Assembly (NCBI GenBank): GCA_026874595.1
Contig: CM049306.1
Span: 10,997,019-11,061,018, forward strand
Source: Sipunculus nudus
Lineage: Eukaryota; Annelida; Sipuncula; Golfingiida; Sipunculidae
DNA: 64,000 nucleotides
Reading direction: 5' to 3'
The notes under the pieces are model-generated. The model was not told where the DNA came from and did not search any database. It saw nothing but the letters and a program-made list of their open reading frames with translations. This document shows, piece after piece, positions 14,201 through 29,200 of the stretch. Position 1 is the first letter of the stretch. Every line of letters starts with the position of its first letter. The position numbers and the translations under genes were made by a program.

Positions 14201-17200
14201 CATGTTAACAGACAGAAAGGCAAATGGTCAACATAGATGGCTCTAACCAGACAGCCTCTCTGATATAATATCACGGTGAAATGTAAGGATCATAAAATAA
14301 TCAAGTACAGGTTTAATTGAAGTGTTATATATGCATACTTGTACAATGTATTGAACTAATTATTACCATTTTTTCTTTATTTACACCAGTGTCACACATT
14401 AATATTTGTGATGCAACAAGCAGGGCTTAGGTCAGTAGAATGAAACCTATTCTCTCATTAGGCTATACTCATATTCTTGTATTATGCACTGACATTGTAT
14501 TTCTGACAAGTCAGAATAGTCCTATTACAACAACAACAATCACTATTGAAACAAAGGCTAGAAAACATACAGGCATTCTTACCTGTTCTGTCTCTTTTTC
14601 TAGAGATTCCATTTTGGATTGCATTTCTAACTTCTGACTGATTAGCATTTCCTTCGTTTCATTTATACTTTCTATCTCCTGAAGATAAAAGTTTTTCAAA
14701 GCAGTGATTGACTAAGGAATAATAATAAGCAGAATACAAACATGTACTTTTATATATTCTTGAAATAAATGTGAATTATATTCCTAATATGTATCATTCT
14801 TTGCTGTACCAATTATTTTAAATAATTCTCAAAATTACTCATACCTTTCTGGATATAGCATGTCTTTGCATCAAATGGAGTTGTTTTATTTTGAAATATT
14901 GCAATTACCTATAAAATTGACAGAAGTGTTAACAAAATATGCCTGAACTGGAGATATTTTTTTATGAGATTTCATAACAGGGTAAATTATATTTTTACAT
15001 AATAACATTTTTAGCTTTCAGATACAGCTGCTTTGAAAATGCACTTCAAAATCAAGGTTTTATTTAAAAGTTGGTGAAATCACTAACAAAAATTTTCCTG
15101 CACACCAATGAAATTTCAGTCTATATTGGGCATTTACAACACACAAACTGGGATAAACATGACATCAAAGGTTACATGGATACATACCTTCTGCCTTTCC
15201 TGTTTCTCTGTTTCAATTATTTTTTTGAGCGACTGGTTGTCCATCTCCACGGCTTCCTTACTCTCCTGTAGCTCTTTGTGGTTACTCTGTAGCCTCCTGT
15301 GCTCATCTTCTAAGGCTGTCTGTTTGGACATACAAATTACTAGTCACAAAAACAGTCTTAAATTAGAATGAGGTTGTTTTAGCAGTGCAAAAACAGATAT
15401 ATTTCTCCCCTTCCTATGGGCCTCCCATCCCCAAATTTGAGAAAAAATATGGAGTACTTCAAATGTCACAGCATTCACAAACATTTTTTAATACATTTGA
15501 TTTTACCTTGAAGATGAAGGTGAAGGTCACCTCGTTTTGAACATTCTGAGATTTTGGTATATTGACTTGTTCAAAAGTTATAGCATTCACAAAAAAATTT
15601 CTATTTCATCTGATTCGACCTTGAAAATCAAAGTCAAGGTCACCAGTTTCTGAACATTTCAAAGAACTTTGTTGAAACAATAAGTGTTTCAAATTTGTGG
15701 AAAAATATGCTATATTTAAAAATTTATGGGGTTCACAACAAATTTCCACCTATTTGACCTTGATGATGACTTTCAATGGTTTTTAAACTCATCTGAACAA
15801 TTTGTAGTAACAATTTAAATTTCATGAAAGATGTTGACTTGTTCAAAAGTTGTCGTGGTCACAAGAAATGACACAGACAACCATAAACTATGCTGACAAC
15901 GACAGACCAAACACTATATTCCCCCCCCCCCCCCCAATCAAAGGGGAGATATAACAAGCAGAACTGAAATGATTAAACCATTTTTCAAGCATCAATGAAT
16001 TAAACTGCTGCCTTTATAATGTTGATACCTTATCAGGTTCAGCTGCCATGTTGTGTATAACAGATATCCTTTTAAACATATATAGTATGGCTCTGCCAAA
16101 AGACCTATTTCAACCACAACCAAAGGGGTGGTGGTGGTAATAACAAATTCCTTAAAGCAAAGATTATTTCCTCTTGTTATCATGTGGTTACATAAGGAAT
16201 AAAAGAAATACCTTTTCTTCATTTACATCTGTAATTTGTATGTCAAGTTCTGATATCTTCCCCTCCAGGGAGGTCTTGAGCTGATAGTAAAAAAAAACAT
16301 ATTAAAATTATTATTAAATATTCATAATAAACTGAACAAAAACAGTCCTACTATTTCCAACAAGTCAGCACAATACAAAACAAGTGACCCAGGGGTCATG
16401 ACGCTCAGCTGACCAGGAAGACTTTGACAAAAGTAATTTTATCATCTGAATGTCAAATTTGAATGAAATACTTTTTCCAAACTTGACCTTTTGTATAAAA
16501 TCATCCAATATTCATTGGGGTACTATGGAGCTCTGTAGCATGAAGGATATGGGTAACAGACACCTATTTTCAAGGTTTACAAGATGACTTTTCAGGGGTC
16601 TCCCAGCATGTCAAAAAATAAAATTCTAGGTCCAGTTATTATGATTTGTGCCCTGTTAACAAATCCAAATGTTTATTCTGGGGGGTATTTCAAAGCCACA
16701 TAGGATGAAGGATATGGGTAACAGAGATGTAATTTCAGGTGCACAAGGAGACTTTTCAGGGGCCTCCCAGCATATCAAGAAAGGAGATTCTAGGTCAAGT
16801 CATTATAATTTGTGCTCTGTTAACAGATGACCAAATCTTTATTCTGGGGAGTACTTCGGAGCCCCAGATCATGAAGGATATGGGTAACAGGGACCTTATT
16901 TCGGGTTTCCATGTAGACCTTTTATGGGCTTCCCTGGAGGTGAGGACAGAAGATTCTAGGTCCAGTCATTATGATTTGTGCCCTGTTAATATATGACCAA
17001 ATCTTTATTCTGGGGGGTACTTCAGAGCCCCATAGCTCACAGAATATGGGTAAAAGGGACCTTATTTCGGGTTTCCATGTAGACCTTTTATGGGCTTCCC
17101 TGGAGGTGAGGACAGAAGATTCTAGGTCCAGTCATTATGATTTGTGCCCTGTTTACAGATGACCAAATGTTTAAAGATCACAAAAGTAGAGAAAAAAAAA

Positions 17201-20200
17201 CGTAAAAAATAAAAAAAAATATAGGTGGCGCCACCAATCTCCAGAAATTGATGAAACACTCCATGATCAATATCCATGCAAAGAATCATGGTGATTAATG
17301 CATTAGTTGTTCAGATACTTGAGCTTTTGTATTAAATTTTGCATTATTCTGGGGGGTACTTCAGAACCCCATAGCTCGAAGAATATAGGTCACAGTGACC
17401 TAATTTCAGGTTTACAAGGAGAATTTCCATAGTCCTCCCAGGATTTCAAGTAAGAAGATTCCCGGTCTAGCGGTTACAATTTGTGCCCTGTTAACAGACA
17501 GACGCCTGGATGGCCGGACGGACGACGGACAAAAGGTGATCCCTACAGCTCAGATGACTTTCAGTCAGCTGAGCTAAAAATTGAAAAAATACAGGTGGCG
17601 CCACCAGAATGCAGAAACCGATGAAACATTTCATGATCAATATCCATGCAAAGAATCATGGTGAACAATATAATAATTGTTCAGATACTTGAGCTTTTGT
17701 ATCAAATTTTCCATTATTCTGGGGGGTACTTCGGAGCCCCATAGCTCAGAGGTTATGGGTAACAGAGACCTAATTTTCAAGGAAACTTTTCAAGGGCCTC
17801 TCAGCATGTCAAGAGAGAAGATTCTAGGTCCAGTTGTTACGATTTGTGCCATGTTAACAGATGACCGCATCTTATGAGGTCTCAAAAATAGAGAAAAAAA
17901 TTCGTAAAAATAAAAAAAATACAGGTGGCGCCACCATACTGCAGAAACTGATGACACATTCCATGATCAATATCCATACAAAGAATCATGGTGATCACTG
18001 CAATAGTTGTTTAGATACTTGAGCTTTTGTATCAAATTGTCCATTATTCTGAGGGATACTTCAGATGACTTACAGTCAGCTGAGCTAAAAACACTTAATG
18101 GTCAATATCCATGCAAAGAATCATGATGATCTCCGTATTAGTTGTTCAGATACTTCAGCTTTTGTATCAAATTGTCCATTATTCTGAGGGATACTTCAGA
18201 GTCCTATAGCTTGAAGGATATGGGTAACAGAGACCTAATTTCAAGTTTCCACAGGCACTCTTCATGGGCCTCCTTGCATGACAAGAATGAAGTTTCTAGG
18301 TCCAGTTGTTGCAATTTGTACCCTCTTGATAGATAACATAGGTGGCGCCACCAGTCTGCAGGAACTGATGGAACATCTCATAATCAATATGTATGCCAAA
18401 AATCATGACCATCAGTGATGTAGTTATTGAGATATTGAAGATTTTGTATGAAATTTTTGACTACTCTGGGGGGGGGGTACTTTGGGGCCCCATAGCTCGA
18501 AGGATATGGGTAACAGAGACCTAATTTCTGGTTTCCATGGAGACTTTTCATAGGTCTTCTAGTGTGTTGAGAATGAAGATTCTAGGTCCAGTCGTTACTA
18601 TTTGTGCCATGCTAACAGATGACATCATCCTTAAAGGTCTCAAAAATAGAGGAAAAAATCGTAAAAAATCGAACGATACAGGTGGGGCCACCAGTCTGCA
18701 GGAACAGATGACACATCTCATGATCAATAGTTATGCCTCAAATCATGACCATCATTCAAGTAGTTAATGAGATATTGAAGTTTTTGTATGAAATTTTTTA
18801 CTTTTCTTGGGGGTACTTTAGGGCTCCATAGCTTGAAGAATATGGGTAACAGAGACCTAATTTTGGTTTCCATGGAGACTTTTCATAGGTCTCTCAGTGT
18901 GTCGAGAATGAAGATTCTAGGTCCAGTCGTTATGATTTGTGCCACGTTAACAGATGACAGCATCCTTAAAGGTCTCAAAAATAGAGGAAAAAATCGTAAA
19001 AAATCAAACAATACAGGTGGCGCCACAAGTCTGCAGGAACTGATTGAACATTTCATAATCAATATGTATGCCAAAAATCATGACCATCAGTGATGTAGTT
19101 ATTGAGATATTGAAGTTTTTGTATGAAATTTTTGACTACTGGGGGGGGGGGGGGGGGGGTACTTTGGGGCCCCATAGCTAGAAGGATATTGTTAACAGAG
19201 ACCTAATTTCTGGTTTCCAAGGATATTTTTCATGGACCTCTCAGTGTGTCAAGAATGAAGATTCTAGGTCCAGTCGTTACGATTTGTGCCATGCTAACAG
19301 ATGACAGCATCCTTAAAGGTCTCAAAAATAGAGGAAAAAATCGTAAAAAATTGAACAATAAAGGTGGCACCACCAGTCTGCAGGAAGTGATGACACATCT
19401 CATGATCAATAGTTATGCCACAAATCATGACCATCAGTCAAGTAGTTAATGAGATATTGAAGTTTTTGTATGAAATTTTTTACTTTTCTTGGGGGTACTT
19501 TGGGGCTCCATAGCTCGAAGAATATGGGTAACAGAGACATAATTTTGGTTTCCATGGAGACTTTTCATAGGTTTCTCAGTGTGTCAAGAATGAAGATTCT
19601 AGGGCCAGTCTTTACGATTTGTGCCTTGTTAACAGATGTTTACATTTTGAAAGGTCTCAAAAATAGAGAAAAAAATTCGTAAAAAATTGAACGATACAGG
19701 TGGCGCCATCAGTCTGCAGGAAGTGATGAAACATCTCATGATCAATATGTATGACAAAAATCATGACCATCAGTCAAGTATTTAATGAGAAATTGAAGTT
19801 TTTGTTTGAAATTTTTTACTTTTCTGGGGGGTAGTTTGGGGCCCCATAGCTCAAAGGATATGGGTAACAGAGACCTAATTTCTGGTTTCCATGGAGACTT
19901 TTCATAGGTCTCTCAGTGTTTCGAGAATGAAGATTCTAAGTCCAGTCATTACGATTTGTGCCTTGTTAACAGATGTTCACATTTTTAAAGGTCTCAAAAA
20001 TAGAGAAAAAAATTTGTAAAAAATCGAAAAATACAGGTGGCGCCACCAGTCTTCAGGAACTGATGGAACCTCTCATGATCAATATGTTTGCCAAAATTCA
20101 TGACCATCAGTCAAGTAGCTAATGAGATATCGAAGTTTTTGTATGAAATTTTGGACTTTTTTGGGGGGTACTTTGGGGCCCCATAGCTCGAAGGATATGG

Positions 20201-23200
20201 GTAACAGAGACCTAATTTCTGGTTTCCAAGGAGATTTTTCATGGACCTCCCAGGATGTCAAGTAAGAAGATTCCAGTTCTAGCGGTTACGATTTGTGCCT
20301 GGTTAACGGACAGACAGACGGACAGAGAGACGGACAGACAGACAGACGGACGACGGACAAAGAGTGATCGCTATTGCTCAGATGACTTTCAGTCAGCTGA
20401 GCTAAAAACAAATCAATGTTAATATTTTGATGTTTTGTGTTAAAGAACCTTCAAGTACTAAAGCTAGACAAATTCTACAAAAAGTAAAATTTGTTATGGT
20501 TATGTTCCAATTCTTAATGACTTACATAGTTTCTGCTCAGAACATTAAAACTTCCATGTATTTTTCTTACTAAAATAATTACTCTTTCATTAGAATTAAA
20601 CAAAACATATACTATTTGTTAAAATCCTTCATTTTTTTTTCAAATTGAACAATTTTGAATTTCATCAAAATGTTCTATAAAGTGCATGAGCCTTATACAA
20701 TTTCAACATTTATTAATTTGTTTTATATTGTTTTTCAGTAGATAGTTTGTCCATTGGGATTGATTACCACAGAAGCAGTGCCATGACATCATTCCCCCCT
20801 GTATAATTGTTGTAATTTTCAAAATATCTACAGCCTAACTTAATATGACAGTTTTTGACAGTTTATATATCTTTTGTTGACCTTACCACACTGAGTTCCT
20901 GAACAGTTGATTCCAGGTCTGAACTTTGACCTCTGACCAGGGTCAGCTGTCCTTGCAGAGAGTCCAGTTCATTTTGCTTCTCTTCAATTCTTGTTTGAGC
21001 TCCCTGCAAATCCTCCTTGATCTTTGTTTCTCTATTCAGTGATTGCTATAAATTATAAATAGAAAATGTACAAGTGTATGTTCTCACGATTTTAGTTTCA
21101 CTTTTCACATACAGTTAATCAGATGGTCTAATATTATATGATAAAAGGAAATATATTTAACATATTTAATCTCTGTAGGCTGTCACAATTTATGTAGAAT
21201 ATAATATTGAAGGCTATGATAACTAAAAATGATATTAAAAAAACAGCTATTCATGTCATCCAGCTTTATCAGTGTATGTGGTGCCACCTTCAGGGAAATA
21301 TGTGAACTGTTCTGTCTAAGAAGACAGAACAGTTCACATATTTCCCTGAAGGTGGCACCACATACACTGATAAAGCTGGATGACATGAATAGCTGTTTTT
21401 TTAATATCATTTTTAGTTATCATAGCCTTCAATATTATAGGCTCACAGTGTTTTACGAATATTCATTAAAGGTCACAAAACTTATGGACAAGGTAGAGCA
21501 ACCAATGGGTTTGACTAGCTCTGACCATGCTGGGGGTTATACCCTCAGCTGCCATTCTCTCCATGGTTACTGGTACCTTTTTTTTTTAAACTTACCTGTA
21601 GCTGTTCCTGAGAAGTGACCAGCTGCCGTTCATAGTTTTTACATTGTCCCTTGATGTTCTGGAATTCAGTTTTCAAACCCTGCAGGAAAAAAAAACACAT
21701 CCTTAAGGGAATCCTTGGAAATCTGCAAAGCATCTGTTAGAAGTTGTGCATATTTTTATATGCTATGGAAGGCTAATGATAATTTTAAAAAAAATAGCAT
21801 ATGCTTGTATATTTTGTCAAACTGGATTATCAGTCCTGATCCTCTTGATCCAACTGCTATACCATTTTTTTATCTAGTAAAAATTTTGCAAAGAACTGAA
21901 TGATAAAGTAATAAACTTATTTGAACAACAAAAATTAAAATTACTGAAAAACTGGTTTGACAAGCCAAAAAACACTCTCATTTTGATTTTTCTTGATATC
22001 ATTTTTACATTTTAAATGTTAAGTAAGTGTGAAAAGTACATGGACATAACATGACCATTGTCCCCTAACATCTAGTTTGTAGAGTCTATTTCTTAATTAA
22101 TACTGGTTATGTATCTTATTAAAGTGACTTTGACCACAAAACCAAGCCCTCTATTTTCTCAGTTGAAACTATCCAAATGACTTAAATTCACGTTGTTTGT
22201 TTTAATCGGCTCGTATTACCTGGAGCTGGTTTTGAAGTTCCTGCTGTTCTGTCTGCCTCTGTCTTAATTTCTCATTCAGTTCTTTTTCCTTTTCAACAGA
22301 TGCCTTCCTCTGGATGAACAAAAAAAAAACAAGAAGCTGACATATACATACCATATAGTCTCTGCCATACCCTTAACCATAAGGGAGTTGTTTAATCATG
22401 AATTCTGAACATTTATTTAAGAAATTATGAAAAACAAAAGCAGATCAATTTCTGTTGTTGTTATGACAAATCATACTTTAGGTAAATTACATAAAACATT
22501 CACATGTATTTGCTTACTTGTGGCAAAATTTAGGAAATCAGAAATGTGGAAGGAAATTGCTGCTTATTTTAATTCTGAGTCCTTCAAATAGCAATTAGTG
22601 TGACCCACCATATTTTATTTATTTTCCATGTAAAAAGCTGTTAATGATCTCGGGGAACTAATCCCAATGCAAGCATATTAAAAAGTACACACCATCTGAC
22701 AAAATGAATCAATCATAGTAACTTTCACCATAAATACAGGGTGAATTTTATAATGTAAATTTATATAATGGTTATTATATCTTATAATAACGAAACAAAT
22801 GTTTGTAAACATGTAATAAAATATAGAGAACTGATTAACTACCTGACTTTCACTGTCTGCCTGGTGTTGTTTTAGCTGAATATCAAGTTTACTCAGAGAT
22901 TTCTTCAGATCCTCCCTCTCAGTCTCCAGTTCAGACTTGACCTTTTCTAGCTCTGTACATTTACTTTCCAGTGTTGAAACCTGTTATTAAAGTGTAAGGA
23001 TATCAAAGATTGTGTGTGTTATAACAGCATTAATAAATTGTTATTTCAAAGGAACATGATCAGCTGTGACATATTGGTCATGTGACCATAATTGCACATC
23101 TGATTATTAGAGGAAGACTGATGCCCTGGTCAAGGCCAGTTCAAGTAGTTATTTTTGGATCAATATTGCCTCTTGTATTTTATTTGCTCCCAGTTTGTTC

Positions 23201-26200
23201 ATCTTTTCCTATGATTTTTCACATAATCTTCTTTTTTATGAAGTAAATCTTTTAATGTTTGTTACATAAAGGCTACAAACATTTTCACCAGGATGTTCTG
23301 GCTACACTTTTACACAGAGCACCATGATTTTGCTACTGTGATGCCACTCTAAACACCTGATATACTACAAAATAGGCAAAGTAATTAAAATATGGTGACC
23401 AAGGTTTACATCTGCTTGCTTGCTGCTAGAAACATGTTTGGCCTCAGAGCATGACCTAGTTCTGTACTCAAGTGTTCCCCTGGTCAAAAAGTGTCATTAT
23501 CATAAAGAATATATTACCTTTAGTCCATGTGATCACATACAGTACCAAATTATCTCATTCCTAATAATATAATAATAAAAGTTCTATGTATGTTTTATCC
23601 ATATATGGTCATATTTTGATTTTAATTGCCTCTTTGACATGTAGACTGTTTGATAATTCCAATGTCTTACATATACAGGCAGTCTTACCTGGCTCCTTAG
23701 ATTTGATTCTTTATGTTCCAGTGATGTATATTTATCCTACAAATATAAATTACTTTGAATACATACACTATCAGGTATAAGGAAAATATAACAAAGCATA
23801 TTACCTTGAATAGCTAGAATTCAAATTTCATTCAATATAAAATGCATTTATAATACATCTGATACATGATTTAACTTCAAATCACAAATGCTAATTACAA
23901 TGGATCATATCACACGATGAAAATCACTATGTACATCCTACATGTAAAACAGAATGAAATCTGTCCATGACATAAATGTAAACACACACATTATCATGGT
24001 TTTCATATATGTGAATTTTCTGTAACATTAATTCTATAAGTTATACTAAAACCAAAAATGTTTAACATCAGTAACAAAACATGTCTTGTAACCATTTGAC
24101 ATAATCTCATCTCATGTGCTGCTATCGGTGTTTTGATTTAAAATCATGTGACCATACCATGTGACCTGACTGTATGTGCCGGTATTTTTGTTTTAAGTAT
24201 TAATCACATGACCACATCATGTGACCTGACCTTTTGGACTGCCATTTCTGTTTTTAATTTCTCATGTTGGGCACTAAGTTCCACCTTCTCTGTTTCCAGC
24301 ACCAACAGCTGATTGTTCAACATAGATTTGTCACCAAGTAAAGATGCCTGTGACTTCTCAAGATCTTGAACCTGATGAAATAATATAAAAACAGATGAAA
24401 AATAGAAAAGTGCTCAGAGAGCGCAGACCTCCACCAAGGCATGTTTATTAAACCTTTGTTATTCCTGAGAACTTTTTAATTGAAATAATTGAAAAACGCC
24501 CTTGGACATCATGGTATTGCTGCACTTGACTATAAACACAACAAACAACAACCATGGCCCCGATGCTGTACGTTGATTTACAGACACCTTTCAGGGAAAT
24601 GGCACTTACACGTGAAGTAATGTCATTGTCCTTTGTGACATCACGCCATCACTCGAAAGATGGCCATACCGTCACATGCTATGTTCCCATGTTAACAAAT
24701 GTGCTATTAAACGCTGTAAAACACTCATTCCAGGGTTACATACACATGGATCAACCCCAAATTTTAATCAATTTTTCCTGTATCATTGCCAAGTTATCCT
24801 GAAAATTTCAACAATATCTGTTAAAAACTTTTTGAGTAATGTTGCTAACAGACAAACCAATGCGACCAAAAACATAACCCCCGCCACATGGCACAGGTAA
24901 TAATAAAATTTCTGGGAATATATCATCATAATTTTTAAAGAATAATGTCACCTCATTTAATTCTTATTTGGGAAATGGGCTTCAGCCAAATCATGTAACA
25001 CATTATGTTTTTATCTACATTGATGACATTTGTTTTACAGTTTAGTATCACCTCTGACCCAAATTAGACATAATGATATTGCTCATCAAGATTTCCTGAA
25101 CTGCTGACCACCTAACATCAAATGTGAAGAAACAGCTATATATCAAAATGGCAGAGCTTCATCAACAATCATAAATATATATGGCAGATCTTAAAAGACA
25201 CTACTGGTTCCTGCGGTGACTATCAGGTTGTCAGTCCCTGAACTGATCAATCAACGATTCAAATTAATCAGACTAAAAGATATCTGTATGCAAAGTTACA
25301 AGTCTGTAACCCCAGCAACCTAAAAGTGAAAGTACAGCCAACAGACACAAGATAGTGGACACAAGGTAATCACAATAACTGAAACTGATCTAAATTCAGC
25401 TGGGCTGAAAATCAGATAAGATAATCAGATATTATTTCTGACATGGTCTGACCTGTTTTTTGAGAGCAGCCTCTGTTTTTGACAGATTCTCCTTGGTGGA
25501 GTCCAGCTCCTGCCGGAGTTTCTGCTCTGTGCTGCTGCTGCTGGACCGCATGTCCTCTAACTCCTGCTTCATCCTCTCCTCAGCTTCCTGGGACTTGCTC
25601 TTCAACATCTCCATCTCTTTCTTCAGCTCATCTTGTGTTTCTCTGGATGCCTGCTTCGTCTTGTCCAGGTCACTTCTAACATTCTGAAGCTCTGTTTTGA
25701 CCTGTATGAGAGTTCACATAGAGAAGGTATATACATAAAATCACAAGTAAACTTCAGTAAGTAAGCAAGTTCTCAAGCATGATTTACACATGATGATGAA
25801 AGATGTTGTAATGAATTAGGGAATCATGGTTTTTTATGTTTAATTTTGGGAAAATCTTAAAGGAAAAATTAAAAGCATCCTAACAGTAACTGGGAGTGGT
25901 CCTGAGGTTTCAAGAGCAAAATCTGGTGCACTTACAACAGCATATCACATTGTCACATGAATGGCACAAAAATATTTCTGCTGTTTCTATCACAAATGTA
26001 ATGAGTGGACATATGAGTCTAATCAGCAGTTAATCAGTCACTCAAATACTGCATAACTAAAACAGGCCATTTAGCAGTCTATTAGTCACTCCAAAACTTC
26101 AAAAACTATAACATGTTATTCAGTATTTTATTAGTCACTCAAAAACTGCATAACTCTGGTAGAGTTAACATCATCTGGTGTGAACACCCACATTGTGTCT

Positions 26201-29200
26201 GTCCCTGACTATATATTTTGTGTACCTGATTCAACTGTTCTTCTGTTTGATGTAGAGTATCAGATGTGGTCTTCAACTTGTTCTCTACATCTTTCTTGGA
26301 TCTGATGGTCTGTTCCAAAGTCTGAGTCTACAATGACACTGCTCACATTAATGTCAAGGTAACACCATGCATTTTTTTAATCACATTCTACAATAAAATA
26401 CTCCTTCTGATATGATATTTTAACAAACATATAAACAAACTGTAGATCCCTCATCAGAATTATAACATTATCATGAAAAGGAAATTTGTAGCACACACTG
26501 GAACTACCGAAGTCATAAAAATTCATCATGTATACAGATATTTTCCAAATTTCATAATTCTGTTGAATATTAAAACACACACAGAAACCTCTATAACATA
26601 AAGCACTGATGCCATATGTCACATTACCTTCTCTGCAAACGAGCTTTCCAGCGTTGAACATTTACTGGTCAGGGAACTGTTGGTAGCTGTCAGGTCCTTC
26701 ACAGAACTTTCAAGGTCAGAGCATTTCTTTTTGGATCCTTTCAGTTCACTCTTTACCTGAAATTAAATTTGAAATGTAGAATTGAGTCAGTAAGTGACAT
26801 GCTTATATTATTAATGTAACTCTGACTATTAGTAATATCAAAACATTCACTGTAGCTCTGCATTTTTCACAAAGAGTAATTCTAATTCAGATACACTTTG
26901 TAAACAGTACCAGTTGTGACCACCATATCTGATAACATGTTTTGAGTACTAGTCTGGGAACTGCGATTTCAAAGGGTTTCTGAGTATATTTAGAGAGTGA
27001 TCTTTAAACCTTTAAACTACCTTGTGGGTGTGTGCTTTGGAGGCATCAGACAAAGACTGACTGTCACCATGTAAAGAGCATATATTACCAAAAAATAATT
27101 CCATTATGGCTTTTGCTTGAAATTACAACTTGCCAGAGATATCTGACAGAGGGATCATGCACACTGATAACTACTTCTATGAAATCTGACTAAAATTCCT
27201 CTTTAATACCTATAACACAGTTTGTTCTGAAGGATTTTACGCATGGGTTATCCTGATGTTGAGGTATGGCACTTCCATTACAAGTGCATTATTTTCGTTA
27301 AATTTTGCAAAATGAAGCAGCACACAATTTTTGGCTGAATTTACTCTGATGACAACCCCCCATTCCCCTCCCCGTGAATGGTGGTTTTGTTAGTAAACGG
27401 ATGTGAGCTTTTCTGTATTAATGAGAATATTCTCTGTTAGCATTCACACGCCAGAAGCTCTACTTACAAAATTTTCCCTGAGTAGGCCTATCATCGCCCA
27501 CTTCCGCCTCATTCTCGGTATCTAGGTCATGCCTCGCTTTGGTAGAGCCACATTATTCGAGGGCGAAGTAGGAAGTATCGGGGGAGGGACAGATGATTGT
27601 AATACAGAAAAGCTCACATCCGTTTACTAACAAAACCACCATTCACGGGGAGGGGAATGGGGGGTTTTATTATGTAAACATCGATGTGAGCGTTTTCTGT
27701 ATTAATGAGAAGAAACAGATAAACCATAGGGAGGGAGATACTGACCAGGAACGACGAGGATGAAGAAAATACAGTCAGCAAGTAGAAGAAACCACATCAG
27801 AAGACGACGTCTGCAGGCAGGTAGCGGGCCGAACGTGAGTAGAGGTCGAGGAAGATGTGCGGGAGACGTTGACGATAGTGCCTGCGGCAACCACGGGACC
27901 CATGGCATAAAGGCCGGAGTCTTGCAGGCGTACGTCCTTGAGGTAAAATTGAATAAACGTGGAAGGGGACTTCCAGATACCCATTTTGACCAGCGTGGCA
28001 GGAGACACGCCCAACAGGTGAGCGAAGGAAGAGGCGATAGCCCTTACCTCATAAGCCGTGACATGGAAGGACTGTAGTTCAGCCGGACGTAAAGAGACAT
28101 GTGCGGCGATGATAGCAGCCTTTATCCAGTTACTAATAGTAATAGGACTTATTTCTTTATCGGCTGCACCCAATTTTGAAGAAATAAAAAGTTTCTTACG
28201 GCCCCCCCGGAGAGATTTTGTAGCCTTAAGATAGTATCGGCCGTTAGGCAGGGCAGGAACCTGCCATGAAAATGTGGGTCATCGTAAGACTGCGATTTAC
28301 GATAAAAGTCCAGAGGAAAGTGAAAGTCCGCGGATTAACCGTCAGCGGCAATTTGAGAAAATGTAGGATCGGCCATGAGAGCATGAAGCCCAGCTCAACG
28401 GCCAGCAGTGGCGAGCGACAGGAGGAACGCCGTCTTATGCGACAGATGGAGCAGGTGCGCGGAGCGGAGCGGCACATAAGGAGCGTCGCGGAGGAGTCGG
28501 AGTACCACGTCAAGGCGCCAAGAAGGAACTACGTTCCGCGGGCGGGACGAACGAGCGCAGACCCCCTGAAGAAAATCTGAAACGACGGGATGACGGAGAA
28601 CCGAATCCCTACGGAGGGGGCGAAGCACGGAAAGAAGAGCTGCCCGATAGCCGCGAATAGTGGGGAAGGATAAATGTTTATCCTGTAATAAATGCAGGAG
28701 GAAATCAAGGAGCGTCTGGACCGGCGGATCCAGTGGATCTATATGACGCTCCCTGGCCAATCGAGAGAAGAATAGCCAGCGGGAGTCATACAAACGGTCG
28801 GAAGAACGTCGACGGGGAGCCACTGCAAGAGCCGCAACCAGCATTGAAAACCCATGATCTTTGAGCAATCGGACGACAGTAAGAAAGCGCTACGAGGGTA
28901 CGACCGAGCAGTGCGACCGACAGCGGCAGTAGAATGGGTGGACAGACGAGAAACGAACGACATTGAGGAAACCATGGAGCCGCTGGATGAATTGGGATGA
29001 TCAGGATGAGGTCCGTGAGAGGTGCCACCGAGAGACGCAGGAGTAACCGCGGGATCAGGGCCGGGGCCGGGAACCCGTACAAGAACCGGCTGGTCCAGGC
29101 GGACGGGGGCGTGTCCGGGAGAAGGACACGAGGGCGACGTAGCCGTGGACCGGACGGAACAACGGGCGGAGGGTTCGGGAATTCGAACAGGTCGAAATCC

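Larger units (their letters stand above)
21680..24230 (-). other. Introns 26-29 of EEA1, plain
   Basis: The gaps 21680-22219, 22310-22842, 22981-23688 and 23737-24230 are ordinary AT-rich intron. Around 24110-24230 two similar ~70-bp CATGTGACCTGAC phrases repeat once. Confidence 0.65.
24906..26627 (-). other. Introns 23-25 of EEA1 beyond the repeat, plain
   Basis: 24906-25452, 25702-26225 and 26328-26627. TTAGTCACTC-AAAAACTGCATAACT phrases recur around 26040-26160, a weak ~50-bp repeat. Otherwise nothing. Confidence 0.6.

Noticed and set aside
13962-14246. A 94-codon plus-strand frame
   Set aside because: It is antisense to EEA1 exon 35 and its flanks, and shows no domain.
21183-21618. Plus- and minus-strand frames encoding the same start MILKKQLFMSSSF
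   Set aside because: Both come from the two arms of the perfect palindrome; there is no domain or splice context.
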